From positions 2,046,001 to 2,110,000 of the forward strand of contig NZ_CP022889.1 of assembly GCF_002269345.1 (NCBI RefSeq): 64,000 bases of DNA, in the 5' to 3' direction. Origin of the DNA: Tsuneonella mangrovi. Lineage in GTDB: Bacteria > Pseudomonadota > Alphaproteobacteria > Sphingomonadales > Sphingomonadaceae. Every line of letters starts with the position of its first letter. Within the stretch, counting starts at the first letter, position 1. The position numbers and the translations under genes were made by a program. Shown here piece by piece: positions 27,141 to 37,072 of this stretch. The notes under the pieces were generated by a model. That model did not search any database, was not told where the DNA came from, and worked only from the letters and a program-made list of their open reading frames with translations.

Positions 27141-27521
27141 TCAGCGCAGCCGTTCGATTTCGGCGGATAGGCGCGGGTTGCTGGATACGTAGTAGTTTTC
27201 GACGTCGGCCAAGCGGCGGTCGATATCGCGGAACCGGCCACGGATCTCGCGCGCGGTGCGCTTGGGGCTTTGCCGCACGCGCTGCCAGTACTTGGTCTCT
27301 TCCTGGTCGACGTAAAGCTCGGGCGGCTTCTTGTTCAGCAACAGGCCGGCGATGAAGTACCCGGGAAGGGTGATGCCCGATAGCGGGGTGAACAGCGAGG
27401 CGATCATCCCCAACCGGACCCACAGGATGTTGACTCCGGTGTAGTCGGCGATCCCGGCGCAGACGCCCATCAGCTTGGCGTTCTGCTTGTCGCGATAGAG
27501 CATGGTGCGGGGCGAATTCAC
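27141..27521 (-). CDS. pspC: PspC, envelope stress response membrane protein
   Basis: 126-residue PspC-domain protein. LYRDKQNAKLMGVCAGIADYTG is the PspC signature, followed by the membrane helix region at about 30-62 (WVRLGMIASLFTPLSGITLP). The C-terminal third is a coiled coil ending RRLADVENYYVSSNPRL then EIERLR, which is the same module found at the C-terminus of the PspB-like paralogues. In enterobacteria PspC senses membrane stress with PspB and recruits PspA away from PspF. It overlaps pspB by 4 bases. Confidence 0.95.
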   Translation of the reverse strand: MNSPRTMLYRDKQNAKLMGVCAGIADYTGVNILWVRLGMIASLFTPLSGITLPGYFIAGLLLNKKPPELYVDQEETKYWQRVRQSPKRTAREIRGRFRDIDRRLADVENYYVSSNPRLSAEIERLR

Positions 27522-27817
27522 GAGCGGGCTCCTTTCTTCTCGGCCATCATGCGCTCGAGCTCTTCGAGCGGAGCGTTATCGACTTCGCGATCGTGCATCA
27601 GGCGTGCAGGGCGGAAGTCGGCGTTGTCGCTGGCGACGAGGCGCTCGACCGTATCCATCCGTTCGTCGAGCCGCTTGGCGAGGCTGTAGAGTTCCTCCAG
27701 CAGCGCCTCGTCGTCGGTGGTGATGGTCGCGGCGGTCTTCCACCGTGTGATGTAGTGGAGCACGATCCACGGAATGGCGATGAAGCAGGCCGCGACGAAA
27801 AATCCATCGAGATCCAT
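27518..27817 (-). CDS. pspB: PspB, envelope stress response membrane protein
   Basis: 99-residue protein with an N-terminal membrane helix (about 5-22), the PspB hallmark PWIVLHYITRWKTA, and a leucine-rich coiled coil LLEELYSLAKRLDERMDTVE followed by RLVASDN. This is the standard PspB of the alphaproteobacteria; it differs from the five later paralogues in keeping the HYITxWK segment. PspB and PspC together release PspF from PspA inhibition in the enteric model. It is 3 bases from pspA and overlaps pspC (ATGA). Confidence 0.95.
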   Translation of the reverse strand: MDLDGFFVAACFIAIPWIVLHYITRWKTAATITTDDEALLEELYSLAKRLDERMDTVERLVASDNADFRPARLMHDREVDNAPLEELERMMAEKKGARS

Positions 27818-27820
27818 TGT

Positions 27821-28525
27821 TTATTCCCCCTTCGTCTTGGCTTTGTCGTCGTTGCCGCCCTTGCCGAGCGCGCGTTTCATCTCTTCGAGTTCCTCGTCGA
27901 TCTTGTCGCTGCCCGCGAGGGCGGCGATTTCGTCGGCGAGGGTCGGCTTGCCGGAACTGTCGGCGATGCTCAGTGCATCGGCACGGCCTTCGGCGTAGTC
28001 GACCCGGCGTTCGAGCTGGTCGAACCGGGCGAGCGCGTCGTCGGTCCGCTCGTTGGTCATCAGGCTGCGCAGCTTGACGCGGTTCTCCGCGCTTTCGAGC
28101 CGCGCGGCGATCGCCGTCTGGCGGCTGCGGGCCTCGCGCAGGCGGACCTGCAACTTGTGGATGTCCTGCTCGTAGGCGCGCAGCGCGTCGTCGAGCACGC
28201 CGATTTCCTGCTTGAGCTGGTCGGACAGGTCGGCGGCCTTCTTCTTTTCCACCAGCGCAGCGCGGGCGAGGTCTTCGCGATCCTTGCTCAGCGCCAGCTG
28301 CGCCTTTTCCGCCCAGTCGGCCTGGAGCCGGTCGAGTTTGACGGTGTTGCGGTGCATCTCCTTCTGGTCGGCGATCGTGCGTGCGGCGCTCGCGCGGACT
28401 TCGACCAGCGTCTCCTCCATCTCGAGGATGATCATGCGGATCATCTTGGCCGGGTCGTCGGCCTTGTCGAGCATGTCGTTGAAGTTGGCCGCGATGATAT
28501 CCCGGGTGCGGCTGAAGATGCCCAT
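27821..28525 (-). CDS. pspA: PspA, phage-shock/IM30 membrane-repair protein
   Basis: 234-residue PspA/IM30 (ESCRT-III-like) protein. The N-terminal amphipathic helix MGIFSRTRDIIAANFNDMLD and the following long helical hairpin (about 25-150, including KADDPAKMIRMIILEMEETL) are typical, and the C-terminus has an added acidic/lysine tail (EELEEMKRALGKGG). PspA binds stressed membranes and inhibits PspF. ATG 28525 is chosen because GGAG lies about 8 bases upstream and the product begins exactly at the conserved helix. The frame is also open for 76 codons upstream to a GTG at 28753; see findings. Confidence 0.96.
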   Translation of the reverse strand: MGIFSRTRDIIAANFNDMLDKADDPAKMIRMIILEMEETLVEVRASAARTIADQKEMHRNTVKLDRLQADWAEKAQLALSKDREDLARAALVEKKKAADLSDQLKQEIGVLDDALRAYEQDIHKLQVRLREARSRQTAIAARLESAENRVKLRSLMTNERTDDALARFDQLERRVDYAEGRADALSIADSSGKPTLADEIAALAGSDKIDEELEEMKRALGKGGNDDKAKTKGE

Positions 28526-28753
28526 GAAAGCGACTCCGTAGTTGGCGAGGTCCCGCTCGGGGCGGGTGGACTGGGTGGGGGTGGGGCTGCGGCGCAGGCG
28601 CTCGACCTCCTCCTCGATCCGACTCAGGCGCGGGGCGCCATCGTCGGATGAGGGGCGGGCCGGAGCGCTGTCGGAACGGGGGGACTCGGTCCCGTCCGAC
28701 GTCGGGGGCGCGCGCTCCGGCCCAAGGGGATCAGGCGGGGTGGACTGGTTCAC
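28526..28753 (-). other. In-frame open leader upstream of pspA (possible N-terminal extension)
   Basis: Seventy-six codons without a stop, in frame with pspA, from a GTG at 28753 that overlaps the stop of the upstream peptide gene (GTGA) to the pspA ATG. The sequence would be Pro/Ser/Asp-rich with one helix (RLSRIEEEVERLRRS). By my count about 87% of third positions are G or C, against lower values at first and second positions, as in the coding genes here. It may be a translated extension, a separate frame read through, or a GC-rich leader. Confidence 0.4.
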
Positions 28754-28902
28754 GCCAGGACCACTGCGCTGACAGGGGCTTCCGCGGCGTGCGCCGGGGT
28801 GGCCTGCAGCTGGCTGGAAAGGGCGACGAGCGCGGTCATCGCCATCACGCTGGCGACGGCGGCCTGGCCCAGCTTGGTGCGAAGGAAACGGCGGTCGAAC
28901 AT
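28750..28902 (-). CDS. 50-residue exported peptide at the head of the psp operon
   Basis: Short gene too small for many pipelines. The product starts MFDRRFLRTKLGQAAVASVM, has a hydrophobic stretch (about 13-30) and then AHAAEAPVSAVVLA, resembling a cleaved signal peptide with an AHA-AE site near residue 39-41. GGGAG lies 9 bases upstream of ATG 28902, which is about 25 bases downstream of the start expected from the sigma-54 promoter. Similar short peptides with an RxKLGxAAxAS start sit before pspA in related bacteria as far as I recall; function is unknown. Confidence 0.7.
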   Translation of the reverse strand: MFDRRFLRTKLGQAAVASVMAMTALVALSSQLQATPAHAAEAPVSAVVLA

Positions 28903-28937
28903 CTCTACAAACTCCCATTGGATTACGTTCACCTATC

Positions 28938-28953
28938 AGCAAGCCGCGTGCCA
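28938..28953 (-). promoter_or_regulatory. Sigma-54 promoter of the psp operon
   Basis: On the minus strand the site reads TGGCACGCGGCTTGCT, a full match to the RpoN consensus TGGCAC-N5-TTGCW, with GG (-24) and GC (-12) elements correctly spaced. It points into the 50-residue peptide gene and pspA, and lies about 100 bases from the start of pspF, whose product is a sigma-54 activator. Confidence 0.92.
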
Positions 28954-28977
28954 AACCGGAAAACATATTAAAATACA

Positions 28978-29014
28978 GAGACATGATGTTTTTCGACGAA
29001 CGACATGTTGGTTT
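28978..29014. promoter_or_regulatory. Candidate PspF enhancer region
   Basis: A+T-rich stretch between the sigma-54 promoter and pspF with imperfect symmetry around ACATGA and CATGTT, upstream of the psp promoter as expected for an enhancer (UAS). The position is right, but the sequence match to known PspF sites is not established. Confidence 0.3.
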
Positions 29015-29054
29015 GGATTGCCAAGAATCGGGAATATCCACTATTCATTGGTAA

Positions 29055-30083
<1,029 letters not shown>

Positions 30084-30236
30084 GCGCGCATTCGCGCTTG
30101 CCTTTCGTCCGGCGCGCGCCTATCTGCCCCTCATCCCGACATTGTCGCGACACTGGAGGGGCTGGCGCCGCGAGGGGCCGGCCACGAACGGCTTGAGCCA
30201 TCCAGCTGTCACTTCGATGCCGGATATGGAGATTTG

Positions 30237-30791
30237 ATGGCCGATATCGCGCGCCTTGTCGAACTGATCGAACCCGAAGCCAAGGCGCTCGGCTTCGAAC
30301 TCGTGCGCGTGAAGATGATGCCGTCCGAAGCCGGCGACGGCGGGCAGGCGCTGCAGGTCATGGCGGAAGATCCCGCCACCGGCCAGTTGGTGATCGATCA
30401 GTGCGCAGCGCTGAGCCGCCGCGTGTCCGACGTGATCGACGCGCGCGAGGAAGCCGGCGAAGTGCTGGTCGAGGGTGCCTATCACCTCGAAGTTAGCTCA
30501 CCCGGAGTCGACCGCCCGCTGACCCGGTCGAAGGACTTCAGCGAGTGGGCCGGACACGAAGCGAAGATCAGCATGGCCAAGGGCTGGGACGGCCAGCGAT
30601 CATTGCGCGGGCTGCTTGTCGGCATCGCCGGTGACAATGTCACCATCGAAGACCGCAAGGCGGGCGAAGTGACCGTCCCGCTTGCACAAATTCATTCCGC
30701 GCAGCTCGTCCTCACCGACGCGCTGATTGCAGCCACCCAACCGATCGACGCCAGCGGCGCCGAAGAAGTATTCGAAACAGAGGAAGACTGA
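30237..30791 (+). CDS. rimP: RimP, ribosome maturation factor
   Basis: 184-residue RimP for 30S subunit maturation. The N-terminal alpha/beta domain (LIEPEAKALGFELVRVKM), the conserved YHLEVSSPGVDRPLTRSKDF segment (about 85-105) and a C-terminal SH3-like barrel (GLLVGIAGDNVTIED) are present; the acidic tail EEVFETEED is an addition. GGAG is 6-9 bases upstream of ATG 30237; a TTG at 30234 is a less likely alternative. It begins the rimP-nusA-ylxR-infB operon and lies 5 bases before nusA. Confidence 0.95.
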   Translation: MADIARLVELIEPEAKALGFELVRVKMMPSEAGDGGQALQVMAEDPATGQLVIDQCAALSRRVSDVIDAREEAGEVLVEGAYHLEVSSPGVDRPLTRSKDFSEWAGHEAKISMAKGWDGQRSLRGLLVGIAGDNVTIEDRKAGEVTVPLAQIHSAQLVLTDALIAATQPIDASGAEEVFETEED

Positions 30792-30796
30792 CGACA

Positions 30797-32470
30797 ATGG
30801 CCAGCGCAATTTCCGCCAACAAGGCCGAGCTGCTCGCGATCGCCAACGCGGTCGCTTCGGAGAAGATGATCGACAAAGCGATCGTCATCGAAGCGATGGA
30901 AGAGGCGATCCAGAAGAGCGCCCGCAACCGCTACGGCGCGGAGAACGACATTCGCGCCAAACTCGACCCGCAGACCGGCGACCTGCGCCTGTGGCGCGTC
31001 GTCGAAGTGGTCGAGGAAGTCGAGGACTACTTCAAGCAGGTCAATCTGGAGCAGGCGCAGAAGCTCGAGCCGGGTTCGCAACTGGGCGACTTCATCGTCG
31101 ATCCGCTGCCGCCGGTCGACTTGGGTCGGATCGATGCGCAAAGCGCCAAGCAGGTGATCTTCCAGAAGGTCCGCGATGCCGAGCGCGAGCGCCAGTTCGA
31201 GGAATTCAAGGATCGCGCGGGCGAAGTCATCACCGGGGTGATCAAGTCGGTCGAATTCGGCCATGTGATCGTAAACCTTGGCCGCGCCGAAGGCGTGATC
31301 CGCCGCGACCAGCAGATCCCGCGCGAGGCCGCCCGCGTGGGTGAGCGCGTCCGCGCGCTGATCACCAAGGTGGAACGCAACAATCGCGGGCCGCAGATCT
31401 TCCTCAGCCGTGCGCACCCCGATTTCATGCGCAAGCTGTTCGCGCAGGAAGTGCCCGAAATCTACGACGGCATCATCGAGATCAAGGCCGCTGCCCGCGA
31501 TCCGGGCAGTCGCGCCAAGATCGGCGTGATCAGCCGCGATTCGAGCATCGACCCGGTCGGCGCGTGCGTCGGCATGAAGGGCAGCCGTGTGCAGGCGGTG
31601 GTGCAGGAACTCCAGGGCGAGAAGATCGACATCATTCCGTGGAGCGAAGACACCGCGACTTTCGTGGTCAACGCGCTCCAGCCGGCCACTGTCAGCCGCG
31701 TCGTGCTCGACGAGGAAGACGGGCGGATCGAAGTCGTCGTGCCTGACGACCAGCTCAGCCTCGCGATCGGTCGCCGCGGCCAGAACGTGCGCCTCGCCAG
31801 CCAGCTGACCGGTCACCAGATCGACATCATGACCGAGGAAGAAGCCTCCGAGAAGCGCAGCAAGGAATTCGCCGAGCGCTCGAAGATGTTCGAGGAAGAA
31901 CTCGACGTCGACGAAACGCTCAGCCAGCTGCTCGTCGCCGAGGGCTTCACCGAGCTCGAGGAAGTTGCCTACGTCCAGCTCGACGAATTGGCGACGATCG
32001 AAGGCTTCGACGAGGAACTCGCCGAAGAACTCCAGAGCCGTGCAATCGAAGCGCTTGAAAGGCACGAAGCTGCTGCGCGCACCGAACGCCGCGAACTGGG
32101 TGTGGAGGACGACCTCGCAGAGATTCCGCACTTGACAGAGGCGATGCTCGTCACGCTCGGAAAGGCGGGGATCAAGACGCTCGACGATCTCGCCGACCTC
32201 GCGACCGACGAACTCATCGCCAAGAAGCGCGAAGCGCCGCGCCGCCGCCAGTCGGCCACCGCCGACGGCCCGCCGATGCGCCGCGATCGCCAGCAGCGCC
32301 CCGAAGACAAGGGCGGCGTGCTGGGCGAATACGGCTTGAGCGAAGAGCAGGGCAACGAGATCATCATGGCTGCCCGCGCGCACTGGTTCGAGGACGAGGA
32401 AGAGGCGCCTGCCGCTTCCACCGACGGACCCGACACCCAGGAGGCCGCCGATGCGGACTCCCCACAATGA
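30797..32470 (+). CDS. nusA: NusA, transcription elongation/termination factor
   Basis: 557-residue NusA. An N-terminal RNA-polymerase-binding domain (about 1-125) is followed by an S1 domain ([20 protein letters not shown]), two KH domains ([18 protein letters not shown] near 256, and [18 protein letters not shown] near 320), and C-terminal acidic repeats with helix-hairpin-helix-like sections ([30 protein letters not shown]). It modulates pausing, termination and antitermination. The last 20 bases overlap the next gene in another frame. Confidence 0.97.
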   Translation: MASAISANKAELLAIANAVASEKMIDKAIVIEAMEEAIQKSARNRYGAENDIRAKLDPQTGDLRLWRVVEVVEEVEDYFKQVNLEQAQKLEPGSQLGDFIVDPLPPVDLGRIDAQSAKQVIFQKVRDAERERQFEEFKDRAGEVITGVIKSVEFGHVIVNLGRAEGVIRRDQQIPREAARVGERVRALITKVERNNRGPQIFLSRAHPDFMRKLFAQEVPEIYDGIIEIKAAARDPGSRAKIGVISRDSSIDPVGACVGMKGSRVQAVVQELQGEKIDIIPWSEDTATFVVNALQPATVSRVVLDEEDGRIEVVVPDDQLSLAIGRRGQNVRLASQLTGHQIDIMTEEEASEKRSKEFAERSKMFEEELDVDETLSQLLVAEGFTELEEVAYVQLDELATIEGFDEELAEELQSRAIEALERHEAAARTERRELGVEDDLAEIPHLTEAMLVTLGKAGIKTLDDLADLATDELIAKKREAPRRRQSATADGPPMRRDRQQRPEDKGGVLGEYGLSEEQGNEIIMAARAHWFEDEEEAPAASTDGPDTQEAADADSPQ

Positions 32471-33194
32471 GCGCCTGACGCCCGACATCGCTGATGCCGC
32501 ACAGGGCAAGGCCGCCAAGGCCCTGCCCGAGCGGCGCTGCATCCTCTCCGGGGAGACCGACGCGCGCGACAAGCTCGTGCGGCTGGCGATCTCGCCCGAC
32601 GGTGTCGTGCTGCCCGATCCGCTGGCCAAGGCCCCCGGCCGCGGCGCGTGGATCGGGGTCGACCGAGCCGAACTCGAAGCGGCGATGGCTGCCGGGAAAG
32701 GCGGCGGCCGCCTCAAGGGCGCGCTTGCCCGCGCGTTCAAGGGCGCGGCGCTTTCGGTTCCCGACGACCTGTCGCAGCGGGTGGAGGATGCCCTGACGCG
32801 CACATTGCTCGACCGGTTGGGTCTCGAAATGCGCGCCGGCTACCTTATCTTGGGTTCGGACCGGATCGCAGAGACGGCCCGGGCCGGGGCCATCGACCTG
32901 CTGCTGCACGCTGCCGACGCCAGCTCTGACGGTAGCCGCAAGCTCGACCAGGCATGGCGGGTCGGGCGCGAACGCGAAGGCTCGGGCGAAACCGGGGTGA
33001 CCTTGCCTCTGGACCGGGCGGCGCTGTCTGTGGCATTGGGCCGCGACAATGTCGTCCACATGGCGCTCGCCGATCCCGGCGCGGCCGCGCGGGTCTCCTT
33101 GGCCCTCGAGCGCCTGATGCATTTCCTTGGCGGCGAGAAAGCCGCGCCGAATGGCGGAGCACCGGGGGACCGGCAAACCGCGACGACCGATTGA
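32451..33194 (+). CDS. YlxR-like (DUF448) RNA-binding protein with L7Ae-like domain
   Basis: 247-residue protein. The N-terminal YlxR/DUF448 fold shows [19 protein letters not shown] and the [17 protein letters not shown] motif (about 65-80). The second half ([19 protein letters not shown] and [10 protein letters not shown]) resembles an L7Ae/L30e-type domain, a combination usual in alphaproteobacteria. It lies between nusA and infB, overlapping nusA by 20 bases, and probably acts in RNA metabolism. YlxR has been proposed to modulate RNase P in Gram-positive bacteria; that role is not assured here. Confidence 0.92.
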   Translation: MRTPHNERLTPDIADAAQGKAAKALPERRCILSGETDARDKLVRLAISPDGVVLPDPLAKAPGRGAWIGVDRAELEAAMAAGKGGGRLKGALARAFKGAALSVPDDLSQRVEDALTRTLLDRLGLEMRAGYLILGSDRIAETARAGAIDLLLHAADASSDGSRKLDQAWRVGREREGSGETGVTLPLDRAALSVALGRDNVVHMALADPGAAARVSLALERLMHFLGGEKAAPNGGAPGDRQTATTD

Positions 33195-33217
33195 ATTTGA
33201 AGGACGAAACGAGTTTT

Positions 33218-35734
33218 ATGAGCGATAGCAACGACACCCCGCGCACCCGCAAACCGCTTGGCCTCAAGCGGTCGGTGGACGCAGGCGAGGTCAAGCAGAC
33301 CTTCAGCCACGGCCGCACCAACAAGGTGGCGGTCGAGGTCAAGCGCCGCCGCAAGCTCGTCAAGCCCGGCGAGGAAGCGGCTGCCCCGCCTCCGCCGCCG
33401 CCCCCTCCGCCGCCTGCAGCCGAGGAGCCCAAGCCCAAGGCTGCGCCGAAAAAGCCGGCAGCGCCCAAGGAAACCCCGCAGGAGCGGGTTGCCCGCCTGC
33501 AACGCGAAGCCGAGGAAGAACGGCTGCGGCTGGCTGAAGAGGCCCGCAAGCGCGACGAGCAGGACGCCCGCAAGCGCGAGGAAGACGAGAAGCGTCGCGC
33601 TGAAGCCAATCGCGAAGCGGAAGAAGAAGCCGAACGCCAGGCAGCCGAAGAGGCCAAGCGCGCGGCGGAAGCACCGGCCGAAGCGGACGATACCGGCGAC
33701 GCCGAGAGCGGCGGAGCCGCACCGTCTCCGCGCCGGTTCACTCCGGTTGCCCGCCCCGAGCCCAAGCGCCCGGCGGAAAAGGAAGCCAAGAAGAAGGACG
33801 ACAAGCGTTCGCGCGGCGATGATCGCGGCGAGCGCACCGACAAGCGCCGCTCGGGCAAACTGACCGTTACCAAGGCGCTCAACGAAGACGAAGGCCGTCG
33901 TGCGCGCAGCCTCGCTGCCTTGAAGCGCGCCCGCGAACGCGAACGGCGTGCCCAGGGCGGCCCGCAGCAGAAGCGCGAGAAGCAGGTCCGCGACGTGATC
34001 GTGCCAGAGGCAATCACGGTGCAGGAACTCGCCAACCGCATGGCCGAGAAGGGCGCGGACCTGGTGAAGGCGCTGTTCAACATGGGCATGATGGTCACCG
34101 TCAACCAGACGATCGACCAGGACACCGCCGAGCTGCTGGTCGAGGAATTCGGCCACAACATCGAGCGTGTTTCCGAAAGCGATGTCGACATCAACACCAC
34201 CGAGGACACCGATCCGGAAGAGACGTTGAAGCCGCGTCCGCCGGTGGTGACGATCATGGGCCACGTCGACCACGGCAAGACGAGCCTGCTCGACGCGCTG
34301 CGCGGGACCGACGTAGTGAAGGGCGAGGCCGGCGGCATCACCCAGCACATCGGTGCCTACCAGATCACCACCAAGGGCGGCGAAAAGATCACTTTCCTCG
34401 ATACCCCGGGCCACGCCGCGTTCACCGAAATGCGCGCCCGCGGTGCCAATGTGACCGACATCGTGGTGCTGGTCGTGGCGGGTGACGACGGGATCATGCC
34501 GCAGACGATCGAGGCGATCAATCACACCAAGGCGGCCGGCGTTCCGATGATCGTTGCGATCACCAAGAGCGACGCTGGCGAATACAATGCACAGAAGATC
34601 CGCGAACGCCTGCTCGAGCACGAAGTCATCGTCGAATCGATGAGCGGCGAGGTGCAGGACGTGGAAGTCTCGGCCAAGACCGGGGCGGGCCTCGACGAAC
34701 TGATCGAGAAGATCACGCTGCAGGCCGAACTGCTCGAACTCAAGGCGCGGCCCGACCGTGACGCCGAGGCGACGGTGATCGAGGCTCAGCTCGACAAGGG
34801 CCGCGGCCCGGTTGCGACCGTGCTCGTCACGCGCGGTACATTGAAGCGCGGCGACACGTTCGTCGTCGGAACCGAGAGCGGCCGCGTGCGCGCGCTGATC
34901 GACGACAAGGGCAAGCAGATCAAGGAAGCCGGCCCGTCGATGCCGGTCGAAGTACTCGGCCTCGGTGGCGTTCCAGGTGCGGGCGACCAGTTGACCGTGG
35001 TCGAAAACGAACAGCGCGCCCGTGAAGTCGCCCAGTATCGCCAGGAAAAGGCGACCGAGAAGCGCACCGCGCTGGCCCCCACCAGCTTCGACACGATGTT
35101 CAACAACCTCCAGTCGAACGTCATCGAGTATCCGGTGGTGGTAAAGGCTGACGTGCAGGGTTCGGTCGAAGCGATCGTCAATGCGCTTCACAGCATCTCG
35201 AACGACGAGATCAAGGTGCGCGTGCTCAATGCGGGAGTCGGTGCGATCACCGAAAGCGACGTGACACTGGCGGCGGCCAGCAAGGCTCCGATCATCGGCT
35301 TCAACGTGCGCCCCAACCCGAAGGCGCGCGACCTCGTGAAACGCGATGGGGTGCGGATGATGTACTACGACGTCATCTATCACCTGACCGAGGAAGTCGC
35401 GAAGGAGATGGCGGGCGAGCTCGGGCCGGAGCGGATCGAGCATGTCGTGGGCCGGGCCGAGGTCAAGCAGGTGTTCCCCGCAGGCAAGCGCGACAAGGCG
35501 GCCGGGCTGCTGGTCGAGGAGGGCGTCATCCGCAAGGGGCTGCACGCGCGGCTTACCCGCGATGACGTCATCGTTTCGGCGACCACCATCGCATCGCTGC
35601 GGCGTTTCAAGGACGACGTGGACGAAGTCCGCGCAGGCCTCGAATGCGGCGTGGTCCTCGAGGACACCAACGACATCAAGCCGGGCGACCAGCTCGAGGT
35701 GTTCGAGGTCGAGGAGCGTGAGCGCACGCTGTGA
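33218..35734 (+). CDS. infB: InfB, translation initiation factor IF-2
   Basis: 838-residue GTPase that brings initiator tRNA to the 30S subunit. N-terminal [20 protein letters not shown] is the alphaproteobacterial IF2-associated region, followed by a proline run and a long lysine/glutamate/alanine-rich low-complexity linker, the IF2N domain ([19 protein letters not shown]), and the G domain with GHVDHGKTS (G1), DTPGHAAF (G3) and TKSD (G4, where NKxD is commoner). Domains II, III and C2 follow. ATG 33218 is the first conserved start; the open frame further left is antiparallel chance in ylxR sequence. It overlaps the next gene at GTGA. Confidence 0.97.
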   Translation: MSDSNDTPRTRKPLGLKRSVDAGEVKQTFSHGRTNKVAVEVKRRRKLVKPGEEAAAPPPPPPPPPPAAEEPKPKAAPKKPAAPKETPQERVARLQREAEEERLRLAEEARKRDEQDARKREEDEKRRAEANREAEEEAERQAAEEAKRAAEAPAEADDTGDAESGGAAPSPRRFTPVARPEPKRPAEKEAKKKDDKRSRGDDRGERTDKRRSGKLTVTKALNEDEGRRARSLAALKRARERERRAQGGPQQKREKQVRDVIVPEAITVQELANRMAEKGADLVKALFNMGMMVTVNQTIDQDTAELLVEEFGHNIERVSESDVDINTTEDTDPEETLKPRPPVVTIMGHVDHGKTSLLDALRGTDVVKGEAGGITQHIGAYQITTKGGEKITFLDTPGHAAFTEMRARGANVTDIVVLVVAGDDGIMPQTIEAINHTKAAGVPMIVAITKSDAGEYNAQKIRERLLEHEVIVESMSGEVQDVEVSAKTGAGLDELIEKITLQAELLELKARPDRDAEATVIEAQLDKGRGPVATVLVTRGTLKRGDTFVVGTESGRVRALIDDKGKQIKEAGPSMPVEVLGLGGVPGAGDQLTVVENEQRAREVAQYRQEKATEKRTALAPTSFDTMFNNLQSNVIEYPVVVKADVQGSVEAIVNALHSISNDEIKVRVLNAGVGAITESDVTLAAASKAPIIGFNVRPNPKARDLVKRDGVRMMYYDVIYHLTEEVAKEMAGELGPERIEHVVGRAEVKQVFPAGKRDKAAGLLVEEGVIRKGLHARLTRDDVIVSATTIASLRRFKDDVDEVRAGLECGVVLEDTNDIKPGDQLEVFEVEERERTL

Positions 35735-36144
35735 CACTGGAGAAGGACGCCCTCGGCCACGCTCATGCCGAGCTGATGGGCGTCGAATTCGACAGCTTCG
35801 ACCGGGAGCGTGAGGAAGTCACGTTGCGCTTCCACGCGCCGGACAGTTTCATCACCCCACGAGGCAGTGTGCAGGGCGGGCTGATCGCCGGGTTCCTTGA
35901 TGAGTTGATGGGCTGGGCGCACGTCTGGGCGACCGACCAGGCCGAGGCACCGCTCTACCTTGAAATCAGCATGACCCTGCTCAAACCAGTCCCTGCCGGA
36001 CCACTGTTCGGCAAGGGCCGCGTCGTGCGGCGCGGCAAGCGGGTGATCTTCCTGGAGGGCGAGCTGTTCGATCCCACGGGCAACTTGCTTGCCCGGTCGA
36101 CCAGCACCGCGATCCCCACGCCGCGTCCGGTTGCAGATCGATGA
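35731..36144 (+). CDS. PaaI-like hotdog-fold thioesterase
   Basis: 137-residue hotdog protein. The central helix motif GSVQGGLIAGFLDELMGWA (about 47-65) is that of PaaI/4HBT thioesterases, preceded by the LHFHAPDSFITPR segment and followed by five beta strands. The family hydrolyses acyl-CoA or aryl-CoA thioesters; the substrate is unknown. The GTG start overlaps the infB stop (GTGA), and its own stop overlaps the following gene. A lipid enzyme inside a translation operon is unexpected, and its presence there may be historical. Confidence 0.87.
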   Translation: MTLEKDALGHAHAELMGVEFDSFDREREEVTLRFHAPDSFITPRGSVQGGLIAGFLDELMGWAHVWATDQAEAPLYLEISMTLLKPVPAGPLFGKGRVVRRGKRVIFLEGELFDPTGNLLARSTSTAIPTPRPVADR

Positions 36145-36677
36145 CACGCTACGTCGCCCTGCTCGGATCGATCAATGTCGGCGGGAACCGGCTGAAGATG
36201 GCCGATCTGCGCGAGGCGCTCGAGCGCGAAGATTTCGAAAGCGTGGAAACGGTGGTCGCCAGTGGCAATGTGCTGTTCGACCACGACGAGCGGCCTTCGG
36301 ATGGGCTGGCCGAGAAGCTCGCCTGGGTCGTCGGTGACCGGTTCGGCATCGATACATTCGCTGCCGTGCGCACGAAGACCGAACTGGAGCAGGTGCTGGC
36401 GGAAAGTCCGTTCGCCGGAGCTAGCGAAGACAAGCTCGTGCATGTCCACTTCCTCGCCGGCCAGCCGACGCGCGCTCAGTTCGATCGCCTGGTTGCCGAT
36501 CATGCCGGGCGCGGGTCCGAAAAGCTTGCGCCGGGCACCCGCGCGTTGCACATCGATTTTACGGACGGCGTGGCGGGCAGCAAGCTGACAAGCACCTTCA
36601 TCGAGCGTCGGCTCGGCTACAAGGGAACGGCGCGCAACTTCCGTTCGATCGCAAGGATAATCGAGAAGTTCGCCTGA
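36141..36677 (+). CDS. DUF1697 family protein
   Basis: 178-residue DUF1697 protein. [20 protein letters not shown] is the family start signature, followed by [20 protein letters not shown], and the C-terminal [21 protein letters not shown] segment matches the conserved TxRNWxT region, though the second aromatic residue is replaced by Phe. Function of the family is unknown. Overlaps of 4 bases with the hotdog gene and 1 base with rbfA show tight coupling. Confidence 0.9.
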   Translation: MTRYVALLGSINVGGNRLKMADLREALEREDFESVETVVASGNVLFDHDERPSDGLAEKLAWVVGDRFGIDTFAAVRTKTELEQVLAESPFAGASEDKLVHVHFLAGQPTRAQFDRLVADHAGRGSEKLAPGTRALHIDFTDGVAGSKLTSTFIERRLGYKGTARNFRSIARIIEKFA

Positions 36678-37072
36678 TGGCCCGCAATCAGTCCACTCCC
36701 GAGCAGCAATCGGTCCGCGTCCTGAAAGTGGGCGAGCGGGTGCGGCATATCCTCAGCGAGCTGCTCGCCCGCGGCGAAGCGCACGACGATGTGCTGACGG
36801 CGCATTCGGTCTCGGTCACCGAAGTGCGGATGACGCCGGACCTCCGCAACGCCATCGCCTATGTCAAGCCGCTGCTCGGGATCGACGAGACCGACGTGCT
36901 CAAGGCGCTGCGCACCAACACCGCGTTCTTCCAGCGCGAAGTTGCCAAGCGGCTCGGCCTCAAGTTCGCGCCCAAGCTGCAGTTCCGCCCCGACGAGAGC
37001 TTTGACGAAGCCGACCGGATCGAGAAGCTGCTCAGCGACCCGCGCGTTACGCGCGACCTCGACGACGCATGA
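36677..37072 (+). CDS. rbfA: RbfA, 30S ribosome-binding factor
   Basis: 131-residue RbfA with the KH-like fold used in 16S rRNA 5'-end processing and cold adaptation. [19 protein letters not shown], the [21 protein letters not shown] strand-turn, and [21 protein letters not shown] are family-typical. It shares a base with the previous stop (TGATG) and overlaps the next gene at ATGA. Its place after infB is conserved in bacteria; the two small genes between are accessory insertions. Confidence 0.96.
   Translation: MARNQSTPEQQSVRVLKVGERVRHILSELLARGEAHDDVLTAHSVSVTEVRMTPDLRNAIAYVKPLLGIDETDVLKALRTNTAFFQREVAKRLGLKFAPKLQFRPDESFDEADRIEKLLSDPRVTRDLDDA

Noticed and set aside
30084-30236. Structured leader or terminator between pspF and rimP
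   Set aside because: GC-rich complementarity exists (GCGCG/CGCGC near 30090), but stems are short and there is no T-run; nothing specific can be supported.
30692-32803. Long open frame antisense to nusA
   Set aside because: Shadow of nusA codon bias; no start signal and no domain.
32840-35737. Long open frame antisense to infB and the gene before it
   Set aside because: It is the shadow of a G+C-rich gene with biased third positions. The translation has no recognisable domain, while the sense strand encodes a complete IF-2.
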